Positions 46,734 to 56,055 of a DNA stretch of 56,573 nucleotides are shown here, piece after piece. This stretch comes from Chloroflexota bacterium (lineage in GTDB: Bacteria; Chloroflexota; Anaerolineae; J036; Brachytrichaceae), in assembly GCA_023382055.1 (NCBI GenBank), contig JAMCQN010000077.1, positions 1 to 56,573 on the forward strand, read 5' to 3'. Both the position numbers and the translations under genes were made by a program. Under the pieces are notes generated by a model, which was not told the origin of the DNA, ran no database searches, and saw only the letters and a program-made list of their open reading frames with translations. The first letter of the stretch is position 1, and each line of letters opens with the position of its first letter.

Positions 46734-48404
46734 ATGCGAACGGGAAAAGCCAATGCGCTCTTGTTGTGCGTAGTTGCTGCGGCATTAGCGCTGGCAGCTT
46801 GTTCAGAAGGGGGTTCGTCTACTAACGCTAACACACCGCCGCGCAACAGCGTACCCTTTACGGTGATCGCGAATGACAGCTTACAGGGGTGGCTGGAGAA
46901 GGCTGCGCAGAATTTCAACCAGGCGGGCGTGAAAACCACTTCCGGCCGGCAGGCTTACGCACAGGTGAATTTCTCGGAGGCCGGCCAGGCAATCAGCGAT
47001 ATGTCCGGCGGCGCAACCTTACCGGTTATGTGGATACCGGATAATGAGGTCTGGACCAGTGTGCTGGCAGCGCACGGCAAGACGGGTTACCAGGCGAATT
47101 GCCAGAGTGTGGCGCAAAGCCCGCTGGTGATTGCTATGTGGCGGCCGATCGCGGAAGCGTTGGGCTGGCCGGGGCGCAAGCTGGGCTGGCTGGATGTAGG
47201 CAGCCTGGCAGCGGATCCATCGTCGTGGGACTATTACAGCGGCGGTAAGTACGGTAAAACCCTGCGGCTCGGGCACACGCATCCAGGGCTGTCGGGCAGC
47301 GGTGCGAGCACACTGCTGGCTATCGTACAGGCGGCGCGATCCATAACCGAAGCCGTTACCGTCGACGATATCAAAGAGCCAATCGTACAGGCTTCCGTCG
47401 CCGCGTTTGAGGGCACCGTGGCGTGGTTCAGCCCTTCGACCGCCAAGCTGGGTCAGACCATTCAGGAACGCGGAATCGATTACCTGGGGGCTGCCGTAGA
47501 GTATGAAAGCACGGTCGCCACGCATGGCGGCGGCGGCGATACCGGCCTGGTCGCAGTATATCCATACGAAGGCACTTTCATGGCGACGCATCCCGCCTGC
47601 ATCGATGACGGCGCCGATGCCCAGGCGCAGGAAGCGGCGCGACTGTTTCGCGACTATCTGCTGAAACCCGATGCGCAGAAACTGGCCGTGCAAAACGGTC
47701 TGCGCCCGGTTACGAGCGGGGTTCCCATCAGTGCGCCTCTGGACGCCGCACATGGCGTTGATCCCACACAACCGAAGGCGATCTTCGGGGCGCCGAGTGT
47801 AGATACGATATCGGCGATCAGCGCCTTGTGGCAGGCGGCGCGCAAGAATATCAACCTCGTCATGCTGCTGGATGTATCGGGCAGCATGCGCGGCGACAAG
47901 ATCGACAGTGTGCGCACGGCTGCCGCGCAGTTCGTCAAGCAGATGGGCGACAACGACTACCTGACGCTGATGACCTTCTCGGATAAGTTGCATGTGTTGA
48001 TCGAACACAAGAAGGTATCTCTGGTGCGGGGCGATGCGGTAAAGCTGGTAAACGGCATACAGGCGGGCGGCAACACCTCGCTCTACGATGCAATTGGCAG
48101 CGCCGCAAACCTCATCGATAAGTCAAAGAGCACCCAGGCCAGCAACGTGATGGTTTTGCTGACCGACGGACAGGACACCAGCAGCTCCAACTACGATTTC
48201 AACCAGGAACTGATCGATACTGCGACGGCTAATGACACGACCGTCTTTACGATTGCGTATGGTTCAGACGCGGATCAGGATGTACTCAGCAAACTGGCCA
48301 GCCAGGGCAGGGGCAACTTCTATCAGGGTACTACAGCCAATATCGCCGGCATTTATGAGGAAATGTCGGCGGCATTCGGCGGAAGCGTCGGAATCGGTCG
48401 CTGA
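46734..48404 (+). CDS. Lipoprotein with substrate-binding and von Willebrand A domains
   Basis: A 556-aa surface lipoprotein; lipobox LAAC with Cys at about residue 23. Residues about 42-335 form a type-2 extracellular solute-binding domain (SBP_bac_11-like). Residues about 370-550 form a VWA domain with a complete MIDAS: DVSGSM (about 380), Thr in LMTFSD and LLTDGQDTSSS. VWA domains mediate metal-dependent adhesion or assembly. GGCGG precedes the ATG. It follows the SBP-OmpA gene by 111 bp, and an AcuI-like reductase follows 23 bp later. Confidence 0.87.
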   Translation: MRTGKANALLLCVVAAALALAACSEGGSSTNANTPPRNSVPFTVIANDSLQGWLEKAAQNFNQAGVKTTSGRQAYAQVNFSEAGQAISDMSGGATLPVMWIPDNEVWTSVLAAHGKTGYQANCQSVAQSPLVIAMWRPIAEALGWPGRKLGWLDVGSLAADPSSWDYYSGGKYGKTLRLGHTHPGLSGSGASTLLAIVQAARSITEAVTVDDIKEPIVQASVAAFEGTVAWFSPSTAKLGQTIQERGIDYLGAAVEYESTVATHGGGGDTGLVAVYPYEGTFMATHPACIDDGADAQAQEAARLFRDYLLKPDAQKLAVQNGLRPVTSGVPISAPLDAAHGVDPTQPKAIFGAPSVDTISAISALWQAARKNINLVMLLDVSGSMRGDKIDSVRTAAAQFVKQMGDNDYLTLMTFSDKLHVLIEHKKVSLVRGDAVKLVNGIQAGGNTSLYDAIGSAANLIDKSKSTQASNVMVLLTDGQDTSSSNYDFNQELIDTATANDTTVFTIAYGSDADQDVLSKLASQGRGNFYQGTTANIAGIYEEMSAAFGGSVGIGR

Positions 48405-48427
48405 CAGCGGCCCTGCAAAAGAGAGCA

Positions 48428-49429
48428 ATGGCAGACTTCCCATTCAAGGCGCTGGTGGTGAGTGAAAATCCTGACGGATCGTTCAGCCGCCGGATGGTCG
48501 AAAAACATGCCCACGACCTGCCGGCAGGTGAAGTGCTGGTGCGGGTGCTGTATTCGTCGCTGAACTATAAGGATGCGCTGTCCGCCTCCGGTAATAAAGG
48601 CGTGACCAGACGTTACCCGCACACGCCGGGAATCGACGCCGCTGGTGTCGTCGTTGAGTGCGTCGATGGCGTATACCGACCGGGCGATGAAGTGCTTATC
48701 AAACATCCCGAGTTCGGTACGAACACGCCGGGCGGCTTCAGCCAGTATGCGCGCGTGCCGTCTGATTGGGTCATGAAGCTGCCGGCGGGGATGGCCCCGC
48801 GCAACAGCATGGCCTATGGGACAGCCGGCCTGACAGCCGCGTTGTCGCTGCAACGCCTGCAGGAGCATGGCATCTCACCACAGGATGGTGAAATTCTGGT
48901 GACCGGCGCAACGGGCGGCGTCGGTTCGATTGCCGTCGCGCTCCTGGCAAAGGCGGGCTATATGGTCGTGGCGGCTACAGGAAAGCCACAAGCCGGCCAA
49001 TGGCTGGCTGAGCTCGGCGCGCAAGCCATTATTCATCGTGACGAGATCAACGATCGGAGCGGAAGGCCGCTGCTTCGTGCACGCTGGGCGGGTGTGGTCG
49101 ATACCGTCGGCGGTAACTTCCTGGCTACAGCATTGCGCTCTACGCGTCCTGGCGGTACGGTGACTTGTTGCGGGAATGTCGCATCACCGGAACTCGCCTT
49201 GACGGTCTACCCGTTTATCTTGCGCGGCGTGAGCCTGATCGGTATCGATATCGCCAACTGCCCAACGGCTGTGTGCCGGCGGCTGTGGGCCAGACTCGCC
49301 AGTGAATGGCGGGTGGAGCGTATAGAGGCATCCGCGCGCGAGTGTTCACTGGATGACCTCAGTGCAGAGATCGATCGTATCCTGAACGGAGGCCAGATTG
49401 GTCGTGTGGTTGTGAATACATCCCTCTGA
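48428..49429 (+). CDS. YhdH/AcuI-family acrylyl-CoA (quinone) oxidoreductase
   Basis: A 333-aa MDR enzyme. The signature YSSLNYKDALSASGN, the following TRRYPHTPGIDAAG, and a Rossmann VTGATGGVGSIAV mark the YhdH/YhfP group, which includes NADPH-dependent acrylyl-CoA reductase AcuI. No zinc ligands are present, as expected for the family. It probably detoxifies or reduces an acrylyl-CoA-like intermediate. AGAG lies upstream of the ATG. It lies 23 bp after the VWA lipoprotein, but its role there is not evident. Confidence 0.9.
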   Translation: MADFPFKALVVSENPDGSFSRRMVEKHAHDLPAGEVLVRVLYSSLNYKDALSASGNKGVTRRYPHTPGIDAAGVVVECVDGVYRPGDEVLIKHPEFGTNTPGGFSQYARVPSDWVMKLPAGMAPRNSMAYGTAGLTAALSLQRLQEHGISPQDGEILVTGATGGVGSIAVALLAKAGYMVVAATGKPQAGQWLAELGAQAIIHRDEINDRSGRPLLRARWAGVVDTVGGNFLATALRSTRPGGTVTCCGNVASPELALTVYPFILRGVSLIGIDIANCPTAVCRRLWARLASEWRVERIEASARECSLDDLSAEIDRILNGGQIGRVVVNTSL

Positions 49430-49441
49430 GCACGATTGACG

Positions 49442-49447
49442 TATGAT
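49442..49447 (+). promoter_or_regulatory. -10 hexamer TATGAT for the nitroreductase
   Basis: TATGAT is 9 nt before ATG 49457 without a Shine-Dalgarno, giving a predicted leader of 0-3 nt. Confidence 0.4.
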
Positions 49448-49456
49448 GGAATCATT

Positions 49457-50107
49457 ATGGACCTCGCAACCGTAGATCAATTGCTCACGACGACGCGCAG
49501 CGTCAGAAAACGGCTGGATCTCACGCGCCCGGTCGAGATGGAGATCATCGAGCGCTGTATCGATATCGCGATACAGGCGCCCTCGGCAAGCAACGCTCAG
49601 CGCTGGCATTTCGTGGTCATTGCCGACCCGAAGCAGCGATCCGCTGTCGGCGATCTGTATCACCGTTCGTTCAGCATTTATCTCAAAGAGCAACAGGCCG
49701 CAGATCCGCAGAGGCGCGCACAACTGACTGCCGCGCGCTGGGAGCAGACTATGCGCGTGCGCGAGTCTGCCGTCTACCTGTCAGAGCACATGGGCGAAGC
49801 GCCGGTCCTGATCATCCCGTGTATCGAGGGGCGCGTAGAGAATGCCGGGCAACAGGCGCAGGCTGCAACATACGGCTCGATCCTGCCGGCAACGTGGTCC
49901 CTGATGCTGGCGCTGCGGGCGCGCGGACTTGGTTCGGCATGGACGACGCTGCACCTGCGTTACGAGCGCGAGGTTGCGGCGGTTTTGGGCATTCCAGATA
50001 CTGTCACCCAGGCCGCGCTGCTGCCGGTGGCTTATTACACGGGCGAAGAATTCAAGCCCGCTACGCGCGTATCGGCCAAAGAATTCACACACTGGAATAT
50101 CTGGTGA
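49457..50107 (+). CDS. Nitroreductase-family FMN oxidoreductase
   Basis: A 216-aa FMN protein of the NADPH nitroreductase superfamily. TTRSVRKRLDL binds FMN phosphate, IQAPSASNAQRWHFVV is the family motif, and the C-terminal GLGSAWTTLHL plus LPVAYYTG complete the fold. It may reduce nitro groups, quinones or a flavin-linked metabolite. ATG 49457 is chosen for its -10 spacing; a start 7 codons upstream is possible. The following 440 bp hold no intact gene. Confidence 0.88.
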   Translation: MDLATVDQLLTTTRSVRKRLDLTRPVEMEIIERCIDIAIQAPSASNAQRWHFVVIADPKQRSAVGDLYHRSFSIYLKEQQAADPQRRAQLTAARWEQTMRVRESAVYLSEHMGEAPVLIIPCIEGRVENAGQQAQAATYGSILPATWSLMLALRARGLGSAWTTLHLRYEREVAAVLGIPDTVTQAALLPVAYYTGEEFKPATRVSAKEFTHWNIW

Positions 50108-50548
50108 GATAAACGCGGCGATCCATGTCCGAGGCGCCGGCGGGCGCAATCTGCAGCAGTTCGGTGCGGACTTCGGCGATGGCTTGACTGTGTTCTCGGC
50201 GCGGGCTGGATCGCCGAACGTCCGGTTGCGTTGTGCAGGCATTCCAACCGCGCGGTCATTGCCCGGCTTGTTTATGCGGTCCCGGGCACTCAAGACGCGT
50301 TGCCCCTGAAACTGAAGGCGCTGTTCGACGCGTCTGCTATTCATGCCGATATCCTGACAAGCCCCAGACCGCACACCCGGCGACCTTCGACATACTACGG
50401 TCGCTCATGAGGTTCGATGATGCAGGCAAGCAGTTGAGCCGCGAACCGCTTCCGCCATCCAAGCCGCATGCAAAGAAGTTGAAATGGTACTAAAACATAC
50501 ATGCAGTAACGCTTGAACAGGATAACGCAGCAGCACAGGACAATACGC
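50108..50548 (+). pseudogene. Decayed coding region, no intact gene
   Basis: A 440-bp stretch after the nitroreductase with gene-like composition but broken frames. One frame reads CVLGAGWIAERPVAL, then AVPGTQDALPLKLKALFDAS and AIHADIL, before a stop at about 50408; another continues near the end as FDILRSLMRFDDAGKQLSRE to a stop at 50493. The first pieces recall nucleotide-binding and C-terminal parts of ketopantoate reductase-like enzymes, but the match is weak. Best read as a frameshifted gene remnant. Confidence 0.35.
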
Positions 50549-51118
50549 ATGAAGATCGTGATGATTTCGGGCAGCCGCAATACCCAGGGCCAGACAGCGC
50601 GCGCGGCAAGCGCTATCCTGGATGGCGCAGAGAACGCCGGGTGCGTTGTGGAGCAGATATTCCTGCCTGCACTGGACATCGAACGCTGCATCCAGTGTGA
50701 AGACAGCGGCTGGGGCATCTGCCGTAAAGAAGGAATCTGCATTCTCGAAGACGATTTCGCCAGTATCGTCGACAAAGTCCGCCAGGCGGATGCCGTTGTA
50801 TTTGCCACCCCTTCCTATTACGGCGATTTGAGTGAGAGCATGCGCGCATTCCTCGATCGTCTCAGGCGTATCTGTGCCACCGCTGAGGGGCGCATTAACA
50901 TCCAGGATAAGCCGGCAATGGGGTTGTGCGTCGCCGGCGGTGGTGGGGGCGGGTCTTTGTCATGCTGCGTCAGTCTTGAGAAGGTTCTGAACGGCTGTGG
51001 CTTTGATGTGCTCGATATGATCCCTGTCAAGCGCCAGAACCTGAAGGCTAAGCTGAATAACCTGCGATTGAATGGCGCCTGGCTGGCGACTGCTGCTAAG
51101 CTCAAACCGGCATCATAA
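50549..51118 (+). CDS. Flavodoxin-fold NAD(P)H-dependent FMN reductase
   Basis: A 189-aa cytosolic flavoprotein of the NADPH-dependent FMN reductase/WrbA-like group. The N-terminal KIVMISGSRNTQGQT binds FMN phosphate, ATPSYYGDLSESMRAFLDRL is the second FMN loop, and four cysteines (RCIQCEDSGWGICRKEGIC) mark the iron-sulfur flavoprotein-like branch, which may bind a 4Fe-4S cluster. ATG 50549 is chosen for the conserved start of the fold, with CAGGA 8 nt upstream and a GACAAT hexamer 4 nt before. Confidence 0.82.
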   Translation: MKIVMISGSRNTQGQTARAASAILDGAENAGCVVEQIFLPALDIERCIQCEDSGWGICRKEGICILEDDFASIVDKVRQADAVVFATPSYYGDLSESMRAFLDRLRRICATAEGRINIQDKPAMGLCVAGGGGGGSLSCCVSLEKVLNGCGFDVLDMIPVKRQNLKAKLNNLRLNGAWLATAAKLKPAS

Positions 51119-51127
51119 TAGGCCTTC

Positions 51128-51949
51128 ATGCACCATGTCCTTACTGAGTCGCTCCAGCGCCTGCAGAACCGCCTGATGCTGGATGAGCGCTGCCTCGGAT
51201 TGTATCTTTGGGGGTCGCTGGCGAACAACACGGCCGATGAGTGGTCGGATGTCGATGTCGTCGCTGTGATACGAGATGACGATTACGCCGCTGTAAAAGC
51301 AGAATTCCGGGCGATATGCGAAGAAGCGTGCGGCCGTATTCTTGTGTGGCTGCCCGAAGGCGAGTCGGCGGCATTTGTGAACTTCGCCTTCCTGTTCGAG
51401 GTGGAGGATCGCCTCCATCTCTACGACTTTTCACTGGAAAACCTGAGTCACCTGCAGCAGTCCCCTCGCCTGAAACCTGAGCACATCCTGTATGACAGGT
51501 CAGGCGCGCTGGCAGAAGTAACCGGACGCGCGACGGTTCAGGCGCAGGCGTTACAACCCGATGAGCTGTGCCATCAAATCGATATCTACTGGGTCTATAC
51601 CTACCTGAACGGCAAGTATTACCAGCGCCGTGACACGTATAAGATGCTGTACGTGCAGCAGGTTATTTTCCAGACTCACATGAATGTCCTGCATTTTCTC
51701 TATCCAGATGCGGCATGGCACTGGTGGGCGCGCGATGTGCATACGCTCCCGGTTGAGCAGCAGCAGGAATTGATGGTGTACTTCAGCGCTGCCCAGGCGA
51801 CTGAAATCGCGCATGCGCTGGAACGGGAAATGGACCTGTTCTCGCGCGACGCCCGGCGGGTTTGCGCCGAATGGCGCATCCCCTATCAGGCTGAACTCGA
51901 AAAGGGAGTACGCGCGCATCTGCAAACGATGGGCCTATGGCATCAATGA
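51128..51949 (+). CDS. Nucleotidyltransferase-domain protein
   Basis: A 273-aa Pol-beta-type nucleotidyltransferase. The active site is the GSLANNTADEWSDVDVV segment (Gly29-Ser30, Asp41 and Asp43). The C-terminal helical half (about 140-270) resembles aminoglycoside or lincosamide nucleotidyltransferase-like proteins, but nothing here points to drug resistance. It starts 9 bp after the flavoprotein stop. Substrate unknown. Confidence 0.8.
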   Translation: MHHVLTESLQRLQNRLMLDERCLGLYLWGSLANNTADEWSDVDVVAVIRDDDYAAVKAEFRAICEEACGRILVWLPEGESAAFVNFAFLFEVEDRLHLYDFSLENLSHLQQSPRLKPEHILYDRSGALAEVTGRATVQAQALQPDELCHQIDIYWVYTYLNGKYYQRRDTYKMLYVQQVIFQTHMNVLHFLYPDAAWHWWARDVHTLPVEQQQELMVYFSAAQATEIAHALEREMDLFSRDARRVCAEWRIPYQAELEKGVRAHLQTMGLWHQ

Positions 51950-52007
51950 CCCGGCAAGACGCGCTTTCATCGAACGGCTGCACATCATCACTGCGGGGCG
52001 TTGAACC

Positions 52008-52928
52008 ATGGCGTTGACGATCTTTGTCAGTATCATCCTGCCCATCTTCATCCTGATCGGCATTGGCGTATTGCTGGACAGATTTTTCAACCTCGACCTG
52101 CCTACGCTCTCGAAGCTGAACTTCTATGTGTTTGTGCCCGCCTTGCTCTTTACCAAAACGCTGGACGCCAAACTGTCTCCGGCGTTATTCGGCACGGTGG
52201 CCTTATTCACCGCTGTTCACATGGCCGTCACGTTTGCATTGAGCTGGTCATTGTTTAGGCTGCCGGTATTCCGGCGCGAGCGTCCGGTTCTCACGCTCGC
52301 CTCCGTCCTGGGCAATGCCGGGAATTACGGGATACCCCTGGCGACACTGGCTTTTGGCTCCCTTGGTGCAAGCGCCATGGCGATCGTGGTGTTGGTGAGC
52401 AACTTCGCCACCTTCACAATCGGACTGATGATTATGGATTCGGGGCGCTCGCACTGGTCGGAGGCGATTAAAGGTCTTATCAGGATACCGGTAGTGTGGG
52501 CGACAATAGCAGCGCTGGTCGTCGTTATCTTCAAAGTCGATGTGCCGCAGCCGATACGCGAACCACTGACCTATCTCTCAGACGGGCTCATCCCGGTGGC
52601 GCTGATTACGCTGGGTATCCAACTGGGGCGCAGCCGCCTGGGCGCACGGATGAAGACGGTGGCGCTCGTCACGATCGTGCGGCTGGCGCTATCGCCGTTA
52701 TTGGCCCTGGCGCTGGTCATGTTATGGACAGTAATCGCGCCGGGCGCGATCAACCAGGTCGCGCCGACGATGGTCATTGCGGCAGGGATGCCGGTCGCGG
52801 TCAATGTTTACATCCTGTCAGTCGAATACAAGCGCAACGACACACTGGCCTCACAGATTATCTTCGCCAGCACGCTGTTGAGCGCGTTGACTTTAACGCT
52901 CTGGCTGCTGATCGCAAAAAGCATCTGA
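52008..52928 (+). CDS. AEC-family (auxin efflux carrier-type) membrane transporter
   Basis: A 306-aa protein with about ten membrane helices in two repeats. The characteristic GNAGNYGIPLATLAFG (about residues 104-119) and VAPTMVIAAGMPVAVNVYIL near the end are AEC/BASS-like crossover motifs. Bacterial members export or import organic acids such as malate. No transport partner gene is adjacent. ATG 52008 lies 58 bp after the nucleotidyltransferase stop. Confidence 0.9.
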   Translation: MALTIFVSIILPIFILIGIGVLLDRFFNLDLPTLSKLNFYVFVPALLFTKTLDAKLSPALFGTVALFTAVHMAVTFALSWSLFRLPVFRRERPVLTLASVLGNAGNYGIPLATLAFGSLGASAMAIVVLVSNFATFTIGLMIMDSGRSHWSEAIKGLIRIPVVWATIAALVVVIFKVDVPQPIREPLTYLSDGLIPVALITLGIQLGRSRLGARMKTVALVTIVRLALSPLLALALVMLWTVIAPGAINQVAPTMVIAAGMPVAVNVYILSVEYKRNDTLASQIIFASTLLSALTLTLWLLIAKSI

Positions 52929-52992
52929 GCCCGAGTTGGGGTTACTATTAGCGTGAAGTGATACAGGATCTTGTGTTGAGAAGGAGTGCATC

Positions 52993-53985
52993 ATGCGTTA
53001 TCGTTATCTCGGTGATACAGGCGTGCAGGTGTCTGCGCTGTGCATGGGCACAATGACATTCGGGCGCGAGGCTGACAAGGCGACTTCATCGGCGTTATTC
53101 AAACGATGCCGCAATGCCGGGATCAACTTCTTCGACTGCGCTAATGTCTATGCCAGCGGCGACTCAGAACGCATCCTGGGTGGCCTGATCGCTGGTTGTC
53201 GCGATGAGGTCATCATCACCAGCAAAGTGTTCGGGCAGACAGGCCCCGATCGCAATGCGCGCGGCAACTCGCGCCGCAATATCGCGGCAGCGGTGGAAGC
53301 CAGCCTGCGGCGGCTGAACACCGATTACCTGGATGTCTACTTCCTGCACGGCTTCGACGCATATACCCCTCTCGAGGAAACCTTGCGCGCGCTTGACGAT
53401 CTGGTGTCACAGGGCAAGGCGCTCTACCTCGGCGCCAGCAACTTCACCGCGTGGCAGGTGATGAAAGCGCTGGGTATCTCGGCAAAAGATGGTTGGAGTA
53501 AGTTCAAGGTCATTCAGCCGATGTATAACCTGGTGAAGCGCCAGGCCGAGGCGGAGATTCTGCCGATGGCGCAAGCGGAGCGGTTGGGCGTTATCTCATA
53601 CAGTCCGTTGGGCGGCGGGCTGCTGACCGGCAAGTACAAGCCTGATGCGCCGCCGGTCGGGCGCATTGCGGAGAACCAGAATTACGCCAAACGGTATGGC
53701 GACGAATGGATGCACCAGGTGGCGCTTGAATTCGCCGATCTTGCCGGCGCACATGGGCTGAAGCCTGCGGCGCTGGCCGTGGCGTGGGTGGCGGTGCATC
53801 CCGGCATCACGGCGCCGATCATCGGCGCGCGCAGCCTGGAGCAGTTGGAGGAATCACTCGGCGCGCTGACGGTTCCGATGACGTCGGAATTGTATGCGGA
53901 GGTCGCGCGCCTGACGCCGCATCCGCCGCCCCCCACCGATCGAACCGAGGAGACGCACCCGCCCGTACGCCTGCAGCCCTGGTAG
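52993..53985 (+). CDS. Aldo/keto reductase
   Basis: A 330-aa NADPH-dependent TIM-barrel oxidoreductase of the AKR family, resembling YajO/IolS-type members. The catalytic tetrad is visible: Asp and Tyr in FFDCANVYASGDSE (about residues 48-56), Lys in IITSKVFG and His in VYFLHGFDA. The cofactor pocket IIGARSLEQLEESL is near the C-terminus, followed by a Pro-rich tail of about 30 residues. GAAGGAG precedes the ATG. Convergent with the LarA-like gene, 10 bp apart. Confidence 0.9.
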   Translation: MRYRYLGDTGVQVSALCMGTMTFGREADKATSSALFKRCRNAGINFFDCANVYASGDSERILGGLIAGCRDEVIITSKVFGQTGPDRNARGNSRRNIAAAVEASLRRLNTDYLDVYFLHGFDAYTPLEETLRALDDLVSQGKALYLGASNFTAWQVMKALGISAKDGWSKFKVIQPMYNLVKRQAEAEILPMAQAERLGVISYSPLGGGLLTGKYKPDAPPVGRIAENQNYAKRYGDEWMHQVALEFADLAGAHGLKPAALAVAWVAVHPGITAPIIGARSLEQLEESLGALTVPMTSELYAEVARLTPHPPPPTDRTEETHPPVRLQPW

Positions 53986-53995
53986 GTATTTTCTA

Positions 53996-55318
53996 TCAGC
54001 GCTGAACGTATGCCACGGTCTGCGGGCCTTCCGGCAGGATGCAGATGCGGGAACCGGCGCCGTAATGCTCGCGCAGCGAGGCGACGGTTGCTTCGATACT
54101 GTGGCATGGCTTGAGCAGCGCCTGCTTGATCTGCTGATCCGTGAGTCCATCGCTGCGCAGGTAGACGTCGGCTTTGAGTTGCACGATGGCCTGGATCTGC
54201 GCCTCCCACTGGTCCTGCTCTAGAAAGCCGGGGGCGGCGATCCTGTCCAGCAGTTCGCGCGGGCTATTGGCCTCGCGCAGAAGTTTGCCGTACAGACCGT
54301 GGTCGGGGATGCCGTCCCAGCATTCCGCCGCGGCGATAATCGCGCCGCCCTGTTTGACAACCTGGGACGCCGCGCACATCCCTTTCACGGTCTGGTACAG
54401 GTTCAGGTCCAGCGGATAGCCCGAGTTGGTCGTGACGACGATGTCAAACGGCTGGCTGACCGGCAGCATGGCGGTCTGTTTGACGAAGGCGCAGCCTTGC
54501 GCGTGCGCCGCGTCGAGATCGCCGGCGAACACGCCGGTGATGTGTTTGTCTTTATTCAGCGCCACGTTCAGCAGGAAGAGCCCCGCCGGTTGCGCCGATG
54601 TACTCGCGAGCAACGCCACTTCGCGCGCTTCCTCCCAGATCGGGTTGCCGTGTGTTATGCCCCAGGTCGCATTCGGATGACCGATCATCCCGGCGTCGTG
54701 GTTGCCCAGCACGGTTTTCAATCCGGCCATGCCCGGCATCACCGCCTTGCCGCCGCCCGAAAATCCGGCGAAGAAATGCGGTTCGATAAAACCAGTCAGT
54801 ATCTTCAAGTCGCACTCGGCCAGTTGGCGGTTCAACCAGATGTCGTGTCCGCGGCTGCTGACACCCAGGTGTATCAGCGTCGCAGGATCGAATGCGTCGT
54901 TTTGCACGATGCGATATTGCCTGACGATTTCATCGCCCAGCATCCGGTGCAGCTCTTCCGGTGTGTTGGGGCGATGCGTGCCCAGCGCATTGAATAACGT
55001 CAGGTTTTCGGGTTGGATGCCGGCTGCGCGAAGCCCTTCGAGCAGAACGGGCAGGATAATGTGGTTCGGGGTAGGGCGGGTGATATCGCTGAAAATCACC
55101 CCAACCCTCAAGCTTGTTTGATCATGGTGCGCAGTTAGATGCTGTCTGACTACCTCAGCCAGAGGCGCACATCCTATGGGTTGGCGCAATGCAGCGCGTA
55201 TCGCTCTAGGCTCATCTACCAGACCGGGCACAAAACGTGGCTCGATCACGGTAACGTCCCACTCGTCAGGAAACTCAATGGGCAAGCCCGTTTTGCCGTA
55301 TGCCAACTGCGCTTTCAT
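53996..55318 (-). CDS. LarA-like nickel-pincer racemase (DUF2088)
   Basis: A 440-aa protein of the lactate racemase LarA family. GTHRPN carries a metal-region His, and IEPHFFAGFSGGGKAVMPG has the His and the Lys that, ten residues later, carries the nickel-pincer cofactor in LarA. The family racemises or epimerises 2-hydroxy acids, including sugar acids. The cofactor-making genes larB, larC and larE are not in the window. GGGGGAGACG precedes ATG 55318. It is the last gene of a minus-strand operon, 21 bp after the HPS/KGPDC-like gene. Confidence 0.88.
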   Translation of the reverse strand: MKAQLAYGKTGLPIEFPDEWDVTVIEPRFVPGLVDEPRAIRAALRQPIGCAPLAEVVRQHLTAHHDQTSLRVGVIFSDITRPTPNHIILPVLLEGLRAAGIQPENLTLFNALGTHRPNTPEELHRMLGDEIVRQYRIVQNDAFDPATLIHLGVSSRGHDIWLNRQLAECDLKILTGFIEPHFFAGFSGGGKAVMPGMAGLKTVLGNHDAGMIGHPNATWGITHGNPIWEEAREVALLASTSAQPAGLFLLNVALNKDKHITGVFAGDLDAAHAQGCAFVKQTAMLPVSQPFDIVVTTNSGYPLDLNLYQTVKGMCAASQVVKQGGAIIAAAECWDGIPDHGLYGKLLREANSPRELLDRIAAPGFLEQDQWEAQIQAIVQLKADVYLRSDGLTDQQIKQALLKPCHSIEATVASLREHYGAGSRICILPEGPQTVAYVQR

Positions 55319-55338
55319 CGGCGTCTCCCCCGCATCAT

Positions 55339-56034
55339 TCATTCTGAGCTGCGCTGGCCTATCTCGATTTTCTTCACACGCGTTACAATTTCGCGCAGTT
55401 TCTCTTCAAAACCTTCCTGAGCTTTGAACTCGGCGCCGCTGATGACCAGCGGAGCGCCGAACACGACGATCTGCGCCCCCATTTCCAGCGTCCGGATTGC
55501 CTGGTCGATGCTGAGGCCGCCAACAGCCTGCACGGGAATGTCCACCGCTGCCAGCACAGCCGGCAGGTCATCCAGCGGGCTGAGACCCTTGATCATGTTG
55601 CGTTCATCGAATCCGGTGTGCACGATGATGTAGTCCGCCCCCAGCAACTGCGCCTGGCGCGCGCGTGCGGGTTTATCCGGGCACAGCATGACATCGCACA
55701 TGACCTTCCCGCCGTAGCGTTCAGCCATCCTGACCTGTTCGATGATGCTGGCGTCATGGGCCTGCCCCATCACGACGACCATGTTGGCGCCTGCCTTGAA
55801 CATGACTTCGGCCTCAAGCCCGGCGCCATCCATCGTCTTCAGGTCGGCCACGATTGGCATATGCGGGAACTCGCGCCGGAACATCTGCACGCCACGCATC
55901 CCTTCCGCCAGGATCAATGGCGTGCCTGCTTCCAGCCAATCGACGCCCGCATTGACTGCGCCGTGCGCCAGCGCCAGGGCTTCGTCAAGCGTCGTAACGT
56001 CAATGGATATCTGAATCGTTGGTTTTGGAATCAT
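55339..56034 (-). CDS. HPS/KGPDC-family lyase (orotidine decarboxylase superfamily)
   Basis: A 231-aa TIM-barrel protein of the hexulose-6-phosphate synthase/3-keto-L-gulonate-6-phosphate decarboxylase group. IQISIDVTTLDEALALA opens the barrel, and the metal/catalytic motif ADLKTMDGAG (Asp-x-Lys-x-x-Asp) is clear. Such enzymes act on pentulose or hexulose phosphates in formaldehyde fixation or ascorbate/gulonate use. ATG 56034 is preferred over TTG 56052. It lies between the truncated alcohol dehydrogenase and the LarA-like gene in the same direction. Confidence 0.87.
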   Translation of the reverse strand: MIPKPTIQISIDVTTLDEALALAHGAVNAGVDWLEAGTPLILAEGMRGVQMFRREFPHMPIVADLKTMDGAGLEAEVMFKAGANMVVVMGQAHDASIIEQVRMAERYGGKVMCDVMLCPDKPARARQAQLLGADYIIVHTGFDERNMIKGLSPLDDLPAVLAAVDIPVQAVGGLSIDQAIRTLEMGAQIVVFGAPLVISGAEFKAQEGFEEKLREIVTRVKKIEIGQRSSE

Positions 56035-56055
56035 TTCGGGTTTACCTTTCAACGG

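Noticed and set aside
47019-48008. 329-codon minus-strand frame opposite the SBP-VWA gene
   Set aside because: Composition-driven shadow; the plus-strand VWA and binding domains are clear.
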